From Pseudoprimorskyibacter sp. (GTDB lineage: Bacteria > Pseudomonadota > Alphaproteobacteria > Rhodobacterales > Rhodobacteraceae): a stretch of 38,788 nt of DNA. The stretch is from NCBI GenBank assembly GCA_029251265.1, contig JAQXDR010000180.1, forward strand, positions 1 to 38,788, written 5' to 3'. Shown piece after piece: positions 8,712-16,904 of this stretch. A model generated the notes under the pieces. That model was not told the origin of the DNA. It saw only the letters and a list, made by a program, of their open reading frames with translations, and ran no database searches. How positions within the stretch are numbered: position 1 is the first letter of the stretch; the number at the start of each line of letters is the position of its first letter. Both the position numbers and the translations under genes were made by a program.

Positions 8712-9911
8712 ATGTCGAAAGAAATCAGCGAAAAGGCGCGTGCTGTAGCGGCCATTGTCGATGAAGTGGCAAGTGTGGATTTGACTATTCCGAGCGAAGC
8801 CGGAGCGGTTGTGCCACTGATGCAAGCCGATCCATCAACAACCGTCGAAATCAAATCGCGCATATCTGAAATTGATATGACCGATAGTCAGTCGATCATT
8901 ACATTCGGGTCTGCTGCCCAAGCCGAACTTCAGGAAATCAGTCAGGCAATGCTTGCTGATGTCAAGAACAAGGATGTTGGGCCGGCGGGTGATTCTTTGC
9001 GCGATATCGTCACCACCATCAGGGGCTTTTCTGTCAATGAACTGGACGTCCGCCGCAAACAAAGCTGGTGGGAAAAGCTGATGGGGCGTGCGGCACCCTT
9101 GGCCAAATTTACAGCCAAATACGAAGAGGTCCAAGGTCAGATAGATCGCATAACGGACAACCTGCTGGATCACGAGCATACCTTGCTAAAGGATATCAGG
9201 GCGTTGGACCTGCTTTATGAAAAGACGCTCGGGTTTTATGAGGAACTGGCTCTTTATATCGCGGCGGGGGATGCAAAGCTCGGTGAGCTTGATGACATGT
9301 CGGTCCCCACGAAAGAAGCCGAAGTTGCTGCTGCCGAAGCGGATGATCAGGTGATGAAAGCCCAAGAACTACGTGATTTGCGGGCTGCACGGGATGATCT
9401 TGAACGTCGTGTACATGATCTGCGATTGACACGTCAGGTCACCATGCAATCGCTGCCATCAATCCGGTTGGTTCAGGAAAACGACAAGTCTCTGGTCAGC
9501 AAAATTAATTCCACATTGGTCAACACCGTTCCGCTTTGGGAAACCCAGCTTGCGCAGGCAGTGACCATTCAGCGTAGCACCGAAGCAGCCGTTGCAGTAA
9601 AGGAAGCAAACGATCTTACTAATGAGCTGCTGACATCAAACGCTGCAAACCTTCGGCAGGCCAATCAAACTGTACGTGAACAGATGGAGCGGGGCGTTTT
9701 CGATATCGAGGCTGTAAAAGCTGCCAATGCTGATTTGATCGGTACAATACAAGAAAGCCTGCAAATTGCGGATGATGGCAAACGGGCCCGCGCTGCGGCC
9801 GAGCAAGAGTTAAAGAAAATGGAAACCGATCTGCGTGACACGCTGGCGTCGGCCAAGATACAGCAGGGCAATGTTGGCAATACACCGGCCCCCTCGACGC
9901 CATCCGCATAA
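8712..9911 (+). CDS. telA: TelA/KlaA-family toxic anion resistance protein
   Basis: This 399-residue, largely alpha-helical soluble protein matches the TelA/KlaA family (toxic anion resistance). Typical features are an early segment with ITFGSAAQAELQEISQAML, then WWEKLMGRAAPLAKF followed by long coiled-coil-like helices, then LRLTRQVTMQSLPSIRLVQ and WETQLAQAV. KlaA/TelA genes were named for plasmid-borne tellurite resistance. Chromosomal versions occur widely with XpaC, and their molecular role is not settled. ATG 8712 follows an AAAGGGACAAC purine-rich site. The downstream lipoprotein gene begins one base after its TAA. Resistance to tellurite is not proven by the sequence. Confidence 0.9.
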   Translation: MSKEISEKARAVAAIVDEVASVDLTIPSEAGAVVPLMQADPSTTVEIKSRISEIDMTDSQSIITFGSAAQAELQEISQAMLADVKNKDVGPAGDSLRDIVTTIRGFSVNELDVRRKQSWWEKLMGRAAPLAKFTAKYEEVQGQIDRITDNLLDHEHTLLKDIRALDLLYEKTLGFYEELALYIAAGDAKLGELDDMSVPTKEAEVAAAEADDQVMKAQELRDLRAARDDLERRVHDLRLTRQVTMQSLPSIRLVQENDKSLVSKINSTLVNTVPLWETQLAQAVTIQRSTEAAVAVKEANDLTNELLTSNAANLRQANQTVREQMERGVFDIEAVKAANADLIGTIQESLQIADDGKRARAAAEQELKKMETDLRDTLASAKIQQGNVGNTPAPSTPSA

Positions 9912-9912
9912 G

Positions 9913-10896
9913 ATGGGGCAGCACGACCGGCTTTGCAGGTGTCTATGCATCGGAGTCCTGACTTCGGTTCTTGTAGGATGTGCAGAAACGATCCCCTTAC
10001 CAGATCCTGATGACAGCCCCTTGATGACGTCTGTGGGCTCTCCCGAGGTAGCGATTGTATCTTTGCCGGCGTCCCCCCGATCGCTTGCCAGTCAAAATCT
10101 GGCCCAGCATTACTATCGAATGGAGCGTGGCCTGATCGCAAGTGGGGACCTGCGTCGCAACAGGGGAAAAGACATTCCTGTCGATGCCAGGCGGCTTGTG
10201 GAAAGTTTTTCCGAAGTGGCGCTTCGCAATGAATATGCACCCGGACAAGGGTTGGAAACGGCGCGTTCTTCGCTCCGCCCTGTTCGGCGTTGGGCGGCCC
10301 CGGTGCGCGTGTCCTTGACCTTTGGCTCAGGTGCGCCGTCTGACATCCGGCGGGGCGACAGGCTTTTTGTTGCCCAAACGGTGACGCGGCTGACACGGAT
10401 CACAGGGCATTCTATTTCTTTGACAGAACGCAACCCCAACTTTCATGTGTTCGTTGTTGGACGCGATGATCGCGAAACCCTGCTGGACCGTGTGCAAATT
10501 TTGTCACCGGGATTGCAGTTGGCAACCCTGTCCTTGTTGTCCCAGATGCCCCGCGATGTGCAGTGTCTGGTGTTTACGCGCGAAGACCCAGATGCCAAGA
10601 ATACAATCACTCAGGCTGTCGCTGTCATCCGCGCAGAGCTGGGACCGGTGATGCGTCAAAGTTGTTACCATGAAGAAATCGCTCAGGGGTTGGGATTGTC
10701 CAATGACAGCCCTTCGGCACGCCCCTCCGTGTTCAATGATGATGATGAATTTGCATATTTGACGCACTTGGATGATGATCTTTTGCGCCTTCTCTACAAT
10801 CCCGGTATGCCGCCGGGACTTTCGCCTGGGCAGGCCCGCCAGCGTGCGCGTGCTCTTGCCAATACGTTACGCCCACCTTTATCCGAAGGATCCTGA
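9913..10896 (+). CDS. DUF2927 family lipoprotein
   Basis: I start the gene at ATG 9913, one base after the telA stop, giving 327 residues. A longer frame from 9835 would overlap telA and bury the signal peptide. The N-terminus has a lipoprotein signal with lipobox LVGC, so Cys23 would be lipidated and the protein anchored facing the periplasm. The body has the DUF2927 hallmark near the C-terminus: CYHEEIAQGLGLSNDSP followed by SVFNDDDEFAYLT. The biochemical function of DUF2927 is unknown. It is the only clearly exported component of the cluster and could connect a periplasmic signal to the cytosolic parts, which is inference. Confidence 0.82.
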   Translation: MGQHDRLCRCLCIGVLTSVLVGCAETIPLPDPDDSPLMTSVGSPEVAIVSLPASPRSLASQNLAQHYYRMERGLIASGDLRRNRGKDIPVDARRLVESFSEVALRNEYAPGQGLETARSSLRPVRRWAAPVRVSLTFGSGAPSDIRRGDRLFVAQTVTRLTRITGHSISLTERNPNFHVFVVGRDDRETLLDRVQILSPGLQLATLSLLSQMPRDVQCLVFTREDPDAKNTITQAVAVIRAELGPVMRQSCYHEEIAQGLGLSNDSPSARPSVFNDDDEFAYLTHLDDDLLRLLYNPGMPPGLSPGQARQRARALANTLRPPLSEGS

Positions 10897-10898
10897 CC

Positions 10899-12011
10899 AT
10901 GCCCATCTGGGATTTTCTGAGCGGCCAATTCATTGATGTTATCCACTGGACGGATGATACACGCGGTACCATGGTTTGGCGGTTTGACCGACAAGGTCAT
11001 GAGATCAAATACGGTGCCAAGCTGACCGTGCGCGAAGGTCAGGCAGGCGTGTTTGTGCACGAAGGCCAGGTGGCAGATGTCTTTACGCCAGGGCTGTACA
11101 TGCTTGAAACAAACAACATGCCGGTTATGACCTCGTTGCAGCATTGGGATCACGGATTTCAATCTCCTTTCAAGTCCGAGGTCTATTTCGTCAACACGAC
11201 AAGGTTGTCGAACATGAAATGGGGTACCAAAAACCCCATTATGTGTCGTGACCCCGAATTTGGACCGGTGCGCTTGCGTGCCTTTGGTACATATACAATC
11301 CGCGTTTCGGATCCGGCAAAGTTCTTAGCGGAGATAGTGGGTACGGATGGCAATTTTACTGCGGATGAGATCAGCTATCAAATCCGCAACATTATCGTTC
11401 AGGCCTTTAGTCAAAGCATCGCCCAGTCTGGTATACCGGTGCTGGACATGGCGGCAAACACCGCTGATGTCAGCAAACTGGTTGCGGACGCCATTGCGCC
11501 AACGATCGCCGGATATGGGCTGGAATTGCCTGAACTTTACATTGAAAATATTTCTCTGCCACCAGCAGTTGAAAAAGCTATGGATGCCCGCACATCGCGG
11601 GGTCTTGCCGGCAACCTTGATGATCATATGAAATGGAAAGCGGCCGAGGCTATGGGACAGCCTGGCTCTGCTGCCGGTGGGGCGATGGAAATGGGCTTTG
11701 GTGCCCAGCTTGGCATGTCTATGGCTCAGCAGCAGACAGGTGGACCATGGGGTGGCGCACCGCAGCCTGCGTCTGCGGCACCGCCGCCGCCGCCGCCCGT
11801 CGAACACGTGTGGCATATTGCTGAGAACGGCCAGACATCTGGACCTTACTCAAAGGCGCGTCTCGGTCGTATGGCCGTTGACGGGCAGTTTAGCCGTGCC
11901 TCTCTCGTCTGGACAGCTGGGCAAGACGGTTGGAAGCGCGCCGCAGACGTGACCGAATTGGCGCAACTTTTTACAATCATGCCTCCACCGCCTCCTCCAC
12001 CAGTCGGATAG
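10899..12011 (+). CDS. SPFH-domain protein with C-terminal GYF-like domain and poly-proline tracts
   Basis: The 370-residue protein carries an SPFH/virion-core-like domain (about 1-250) of the YdjI type. It starts MPIWDFLSGQFIDVIHW and includes VREGQAGVFVHEGQVADVF and LRAFGTYTIRVSDPAKFL. A Gly/Met-rich linker (about 251-293) is followed by six prolines (295-300). Next comes a GYF_2-like domain (about 302-357, from VWHIAENGQTSGPYS to VWTAGQDGWKRAADV) and a C-terminal run of seven prolines (362-368). SPFH proteins form large membrane-associated oligomers. GYF domains are known in general to bind proline-rich segments, so the tracts may mediate assembly. ATG 10899 has AAGGA eight to nine bases upstream and lies two bases after the lipoprotein stop. 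Confidence 0.85.
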   Translation: MPIWDFLSGQFIDVIHWTDDTRGTMVWRFDRQGHEIKYGAKLTVREGQAGVFVHEGQVADVFTPGLYMLETNNMPVMTSLQHWDHGFQSPFKSEVYFVNTTRLSNMKWGTKNPIMCRDPEFGPVRLRAFGTYTIRVSDPAKFLAEIVGTDGNFTADEISYQIRNIIVQAFSQSIAQSGIPVLDMAANTADVSKLVADAIAPTIAGYGLELPELYIENISLPPAVEKAMDARTSRGLAGNLDDHMKWKAAEAMGQPGSAAGGAMEMGFGAQLGMSMAQQQTGGPWGGAPQPASAAPPPPPPVEHVWHIAENGQTSGPYSKARLGRMAVDGQFSRASLVWTAGQDGWKRAADVTELAQLFTIMPPPPPPPVG

Positions 12012-12015
12012 CGTA

Positions 12016-13152
12016 ATGACCCGGCCCCCTGTGCCGCCTGCAACGCGGACACCGACGGAAGAGTTCAGATTTCCGTGCAGACATTGCGGGTCGGACATGC
12101 GCTTTAATCCGGACACTGCGGGGTTGTCTTGTGATCATTGTGGATCAACGGAAGATCTGCCATCGCTTGGGCCGTGGGCCAAAGCGGCAGGAAACTGGAC
12201 ATCCGTCAGCCGTGAACATGACATCCGCCAGTTTCTAACAACGCAGGAAGCGGCTGAGGATATAGAAGAAACTCGCGTGACTGTATGTTCGAGTTGTGCG
12301 GCGCAGGTCACTTTGGACGGCGCCACACATGCCAAGGAATGTCCGTATTGCGCGACACCTCTGGTGGCAGATACCGGCACGCATCGCCACATCAAACCGC
12401 AGGGTCTATTGCTTTTTACTCTGGATCAGGATGCAGCTTTGGCGTCCATGCGTGACTGGTTGGGTCGCCTTTGGTTCGCACCTCACAAGTTGCAGTCTTA
12501 TGCCAGAGGTGGTCGAAGGATGCAGGGAATCTACACACCATTCTGGACGTTTGATGCCGCAACCAAGACACGCTACTCTGGACTGCGTGGTCGTAATTAT
12601 TTTGTCACAGTTCAGCTGGCTGGTGGAAAATCAAGGCGCGAGCAACGCACGGATTGGAGACCGGTATCAGGCCACGTGACCCGACGTTTTAATGATATTC
12701 TCATACTCGGGTCAAAAGCGCTGCCAAAATGGATTGTGGATAATCTACAGCCTTGGGATCTGAGGGCTTTGCGACCCTACCAACCCGAGGCTCTTTCAGG
12801 GTTTCAGGCCGAAGGCTATACGGTGTCTTTGTTGGATGGGTATGAAGACGCCAAGATTCATATGGACCAACAGATCAAACAGGATATCCGGCGTGACATC
12901 GGTGGAGATCATCAACGGATCTCAAAGCGTTACACGCAAGTCGATGATGTAACCTTTAAACATATCCTGCTGCCACTGTGGGTCGCTGCCTACAAATACA
13001 AAGGGCGCAGTTATCGTTTCGTTGTGAATGGTCAGACCGGCAACGTTCAGGGCGAACGGCCCTGGTCGGTTCCGAAAATTCTGGCCGCGGTTATTTTAGG
13101 ACTGGTCGTGATAGCAGGTGCAGCGTATCTCGTGAATGTTGCTGATATGTAA
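12016..13152 (+). CDS. Membrane-anchored protein with two N-terminal zinc ribbons
   Basis: The 378-residue product has two CxxC-x14-CxxC zinc ribbons: Cys21/24/39/42 and Cys91/94/109/112. A long mixed domain follows, rich in aromatic and basic residues (GIYTPFWTFDAATKTRYSG and LPLWVAAYKYKGRSYRFVV). A single C-terminal transmembrane helix spans about 355-375. Such proteins are often annotated as TFIIB-type zinc-finger or mislabelled PriA/replication-factor-Y proteins, and there is no helicase motif here. The N-terminus is proline-rich (TRPPVPPATRTP), a plausible ligand for the GYF-like domain of the preceding SPFH protein. The gene begins four bases after that stop, so cotranslation is likely. 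Function is unknown. Confidence 0.75.
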   Translation: MTRPPVPPATRTPTEEFRFPCRHCGSDMRFNPDTAGLSCDHCGSTEDLPSLGPWAKAAGNWTSVSREHDIRQFLTTQEAAEDIEETRVTVCSSCAAQVTLDGATHAKECPYCATPLVADTGTHRHIKPQGLLLFTLDQDAALASMRDWLGRLWFAPHKLQSYARGGRRMQGIYTPFWTFDAATKTRYSGLRGRNYFVTVQLAGGKSRREQRTDWRPVSGHVTRRFNDILILGSKALPKWIVDNLQPWDLRALRPYQPEALSGFQAEGYTVSLLDGYEDAKIHMDQQIKQDIRRDIGGDHQRISKRYTQVDDVTFKHILLPLWVAAYKYKGRSYRFVVNGQTGNVQGERPWSVPKILAAVILGLVVIAGAAYLVNVADM

Positions 13153-13886
13153 GCATGCGCGGTAGCTCAAATCCCAGAATCAGGTCTGTTGAGTTGATAC
13201 CGTTTAAGCATAGTTCATTATTTTGAAAACAATCAGAAATATAATTTCTAGGTAATATTGTGGCGAAATTTGCAAGCGTATTCCTCACAAACTGTCGAAT
13301 TACGGATCGCCATCACGTCTCTTTAGTATAGGTTCAACGCAGATTGAGACCATGCTCAGCATGCAACTATACCTAGATGACTGATAATAAGTACAAAAAA
13401 TTATTGTGAGTAAGATAAGGTCCAAGCTTTCGCTGATTGAAATATTACAGGCGAAAAAACGTCTTAACTGGCATACTGTTGCCAAATTTCGACTTAATAC
13501 TGACGTGGTTGCGGTTTGGTTGATAGCTGCGTGCAGGACGAGTTTGGAAATATTATGATACCAATTACCAAAAAGACCGTTCGTGAATCTGTGCAAATGT
13601 CACACGCGCCTGGGGTTCAGGCGACGGTCACTGCGATGATGATGCACAGCATGTCGTCGACTTTGGGCGAGCCCAGCAAACCTAATGCAAATTTGCTCTG
13701 GAAAGTGTGAGGGCTGGCTTCACGTCGTCTTGAGGCCCGCAATCATCACAACGGTATTGGTCTTTGCCGCAGATGCTGGGTTTAGACAGCTGTTCTTAAC
13801 CATTTATTAGGAAAAAATTTGATCCCCGTTACTGTATGCGGATAATCTGTAAAGGTTGTGTCAAATAATATTTGGTTTCCTTTAGC
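13153..13886. other. Long intergenic region, AT-rich, no recognised gene
   Basis: About 730 bases separate the zinc-ribbon gene from the next one. The region is AT-richer than its neighbours. A TTG frame at 13516-13710 (64 codons) has no ribosome binding site or recognisable product, and I do not call it. I find no tRNA, terminator hairpin with a T tract, or repeat. The stretch just before 13887 is very AT-rich and could hold the promoter of the next gene. A decayed gene or a small RNA cannot be excluded. Confidence 0.4.
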
Positions 13887-15476
13887 ATGATTTCATTACC
13901 TGATCTCGATCTTCGGATCACGACCCCCTCTGTCGCGCGGTTTCGTGAGGACCTACAATATGGCACGGTGTGGGATGGCGGATTTCAGGCGGTTTGGGTT
14001 GAATATGGCGATGATCATGACACTGCCTCCACAATATGGATGCGAAGTTTTGACAAAATAGGACGACCTTTGGCTGACGCACAGATGGTTGCATCTGACG
14101 GTGCAAGGCGCCCTGATCTGGGTTTGGCTCATGGTTTAATCGTTTTTGATCGTCCGAATGGTACTGGCGAGCGTGAAATCGTTTTGCGTGATCGGCTGGG
14201 GCAAGAAGATATCCTGGGCATTGGACAAGGTGCGCTGCTGCTGTCGGATAATCACACAGTGATTTGGCGCAATGATCAAGGCGTAGCAAGCACAGAGGGG
14301 TTGTTGTGGGCTGGCATGATGAGTGGTCAAATTACGACTGCTTCCCAAAAGGACAGCAGCTTGGTGGTCTGGTCCGGTTGGGGCGTCGACGACCATGGCA
14401 GCGGTATTGGCGCCGTAATCGTTGCAGCTGATGGTACAATTGGCCCAGTAACCAAAGTCAACAGTTTTGCATGGGGCAATCAGTCAGCGGCCCAGGTTCT
14501 GGCCTTGCCGGATGGCGGATGGCTGGTTGGTTGGAACCTTCAGATGGGCGCAGGATATAACCACCGGGTGCAGCGCATAGATGACACTGGCGCACCTATC
14601 GGACCGGAAATCAGTTTGCCGGGCTTTAGTCATGGTCCTGATTTTGATCTCTCCGTGGATGACGACGGCTCTGTGTTCCTTACCAGTAGTGATCTGTCTT
14701 GGCAGTTGCACGCAGATGGTAGCCTCGTGGTTGCTGACATGTCTAATGCGGCGATCCTGTCATTTAATGAACAAGGGGCTCTTCGTCTGATGCATGAAAC
14801 ACAGCTGGACTGGGTTCAGACGGTCACGACACCGAATGCGGTACTGGCTGACGGGCAAGATATGTGGCTGTCCGTCACGCTGGGACAGGATTTGCCATTG
14901 GTGGATGTTGTGACGTATTGGTCGCCAGTACCGTACTTTGACCTGACGACTGCGCGAGTCTTGGATATTGAACGCGACCCAGCCATAGATGATGGGCCCT
15001 TACAGATCCGCATTCAGGACCATATTCTTACCCATGCAGGCGACGGGTGGCTTTTTGTCCGCGCAGAAAGTCGTGATACAGGGCAGATGTCTGATCCGAT
15101 AGCGCTCGCGCAACCCGTGCAGGTCCCAAAGCCCGCAGATCCGGTTCTAATGCATATGTCTTGGCACGCCGAAGGCCTTGAACGCGATCAATTCGTCCTA
15201 AGATATGAAATGGAAAACAGGGGTGATCAAACTGCATGGGACCATCAGATTGATTTTTATTGGAGCCCAGACGGGGAAGAGGATGAGTTGATATTCCTAT
15301 CCTCCGACCGATTAAGCGGCATTTCAACGGATAGGATTACGCATGGGTTCGAAGCCTATGATAATGCCACGCTGTCGGCCTTGGGCAATGGCTACATATT
15401 GGCGCGATGGGACGGGATGGCTGACCTTCACGACCCGTTACCGCTTGTTATCTCATCATATGATTGGGACGGATGA
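13887..15476 (+). CDS. Large acidic protein with beta-propeller-like repeats and a CARDB-like C-terminus
   Basis: The frame opens with TTG at 13872, but ATG 13887 (529 residues) is the likelier start; neither has a clear ribosome binding site. Repeated blocks of the type found in secreted roseobacterial proteins are visible: FQAVWVEYGDDHD, SSLVVWSGWGVDDHGSGIGA and PDGGWLVGWNLQMGAG. Each is followed by an R-I/F-D-x-x-G-x-P-I-G turn. The C-terminal section (about 415-520) resembles a CARDB-type Ig fold (FVLRYEMENRGDQTAWDHQID). The protein is Asp-rich and has no signal peptide, RTX nonapeptide or transmembrane helix. Related repeat proteins are often exported by type I secretion, but no transporter is adjacent. 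It may be a truncated or domain-reduced relative. Function is unknown. Confidence 0.6.
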   Translation: MISLPDLDLRITTPSVARFREDLQYGTVWDGGFQAVWVEYGDDHDTASTIWMRSFDKIGRPLADAQMVASDGARRPDLGLAHGLIVFDRPNGTGEREIVLRDRLGQEDILGIGQGALLLSDNHTVIWRNDQGVASTEGLLWAGMMSGQITTASQKDSSLVVWSGWGVDDHGSGIGAVIVAADGTIGPVTKVNSFAWGNQSAAQVLALPDGGWLVGWNLQMGAGYNHRVQRIDDTGAPIGPEISLPGFSHGPDFDLSVDDDGSVFLTSSDLSWQLHADGSLVVADMSNAAILSFNEQGALRLMHETQLDWVQTVTTPNAVLADGQDMWLSVTLGQDLPLVDVVTYWSPVPYFDLTTARVLDIERDPAIDDGPLQIRIQDHILTHAGDGWLFVRAESRDTGQMSDPIALAQPVQVPKPADPVLMHMSWHAEGLERDQFVLRYEMENRGDQTAWDHQIDFYWSPDGEEDELIFLSSDRLSGISTDRITHGFEAYDNATLSALGNGYILARWDGMADLHDPLPLVISSYDWDG

Positions 15477-15504
15477 TCCGGCGTAGATCACGAAAGCTGG
15501 TGGA

Positions 15505-15948
15505 TCAGGTGTCTGTATCCAGCCAAATTGTGACCGGTCCGTCATTGACAAGGCTGACCTGCATGTCCGCGCCAAAACGACCCAATGACACAGGTATGTT
15601 CAGGTCTTTGAGTGAGTCGGCGAAATGGTGATACAGGGCTGCCCCCTGATCTGGTTGTGCAGCCTGGGAAAAGCCGGGTCTGTTTCCCCTTTTGGTGTCC
15701 GCAGCCAGGGTGAACTGGCTTACAACCAAAGCGCCTCCACCTACATCCACCAAAGAGCGATTCATCTTTCCAGCGTCATCTTGGAAAATTCGAAGCTTTG
15801 AGATTTTTTTTGCCAGCGCTTCGGCCACCTGTCTGTCATCGTCTTGCATGGCGCATACCAGAATCAAAACACCACGCCCAATGTCGCCGATCGTTTCGCC
15901 ATCGACATCAACTGCGGCTCGGGTAACGCGCTGTAATAGAGCTCTCAT
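15505..15948 (-). CDS. dtd: D-aminoacyl-tRNA deacylase
   Basis: DTD hydrolyses D-aminoacyl-tRNAs and glycyl-tRNA-Ala, protecting translation from mischarged tRNAs. The 147-residue product starts [13 protein letters not shown]. It carries the catalytic-site motif SQFTLAAD (about 77-84) and the C-terminal [11 protein letters not shown], which contains the Gly-cisPro chirality-sensing motif of DTD. ATG 15948 overlaps the TGA of the sugar-kinase gene as ATGA, so I prefer it to the in-frame ATG at 15963. Translation is probably coupled to the kinase. The 3' end faces the 13887 gene, 28 bases away. Confidence 0.95.
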   Translation of the reverse strand: MRALLQRVTRAAVDVDGETIGDIGRGVLILVCAMQDDDRQVAEALAKKISKLRIFQDDAGKMNRSLVDVGGGALVVSQFTLAADTKRGNRPGFSQAAQPDQGAALYHHFADSLKDLNIPVSLGRFGADMQVSLVNDGPVTIWLDTDT

Positions 15949-16847
15949 AACTCTGCAGACCATGGTGGATTTGCGCCGGCGCGGGCAACGGTCACCGCCG
16001 CCGCGGTGATCCCCAGATCAAGTGCGGGCCGCAGGGCGTCATCACTGGCATTTGTCAAGGCAGCGCGCGTCAGTAAACCGTCGCGATCAAGGCCAGCCAA
16101 TAGCCCTGCATTAAAGGTATCTCCGGCTCCGACGGTATCAACAACCCGTGTAGGTTTCGCGGCGACCTCAAAGTGTCCTTGGCCACGATAAACCTCGGCC
16201 CCTTTTGCGCCTTTGGTCACAACAACCAAACGCGCACCAAGGTTTAGAAGGTTCTCAACACCCCCTCCGATCCAGTCCAGATCCTCGTCAGAGACTTTCA
16301 CAATGTCGGCAGCCCCGAACATCCGGTTTAAGCGATCTCGGTACCCGCTTTCATCTGTAATAAAGCCCGGCCGGATATTGGGATCCAGCATGATCACCCT
16401 TTGTCCGGCATTTCGCAGGCACAGTTCGGCATAGCTGTTTGCAGCGGGCTCGCTGACAAGGCTGATACCGCCAAAAAACAAGGCTGAGCACTCTGCGCCA
16501 AGATCCGGCAAATCTGCAAGCGATAGCATCCGTCCGGCTGTGTTTTCATCATAAAATGCATACGTCGCCTGGCCGTCCGTGAGTGTCACAAAAGCCAAAG
16601 TGGTGGGGTGGTCGCTTTTGGGACATAGGTCCCAAGAGACTTTGCTAGCGGCCAACTGATGTGTCAGCCGCGTGCCAAACAGATCTTTAGACAGCCCACC
16701 AAAATATCCGGCAGGGGCCCCCAATCGTCCAAGTGCTATTGCAGTATTGAACACCGCCCCGCCTGCATGGGGCGCAAAGGCGTCTTCGCCCTCTGTACTA
16801 TTGCGGGGCAGCATATCAATCAGGGCTTCTCCACAGCATAGAATCAT
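15945..16847 (-). CDS. PfkB-family carbohydrate kinase (fructokinase-like)
   Basis: The 300-residue protein is a ribokinase/PfkB-fold sugar kinase. The N-terminal [11 protein letters not shown] and [15 protein letters not shown] are characteristic of fructokinases. The C-terminal PfkB signature [17 protein letters not shown] contains the catalytic Asp and anion hole. It would phosphorylate a sugar, fructose being the best guess, in the cytosol using ATP. The ribosome binding site GGAGGAAT lies close before ATG 16847. No sugar transporter or regulator is adjacent, so the substrate is uncertain. It is followed by dtd with a 4-base overlap, and the qor-like gene ends 57 bases upstream. Confidence 0.88.
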   Translation of the reverse strand: MILCCGEALIDMLPRNSTEGEDAFAPHAGGAVFNTAIALGRLGAPAGYFGGLSKDLFGTRLTHQLAASKVSWDLCPKSDHPTTLAFVTLTDGQATYAFYDENTAGRMLSLADLPDLGAECSALFFGGISLVSEPAANSYAELCLRNAGQRVIMLDPNIRPGFITDESGYRDRLNRMFGAADIVKVSDEDLDWIGGGVENLLNLGARLVVVTKGAKGAEVYRGQGHFEVAAKPTRVVDTVGAGDTFNAGLLAGLDRDGLLTRAALTNASDDALRPALDLGITAAAVTVARAGANPPWSAEL

Positions 16848-16904
16848 AAGATTCCTCCGTTCGGCGCGGGTATGACCGGTTTTGCATGTTTCAAGATCAT
16901 AGAT

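Noticed and set aside
9665-10396. Long minus-strand open frame of 243 codons opposite telA and the DUF2927 gene
   Set aside because: It is antisense to two well-supported genes, has no recognisable domain, and its Cys/Pro/Arg-rich composition is typical of a shadow frame.
13516-13710. 64-codon plus-strand frame in the intergenic gap
   Set aside because: TTG start, no ribosome binding site and no recognisable product; its length is within chance for this gap.
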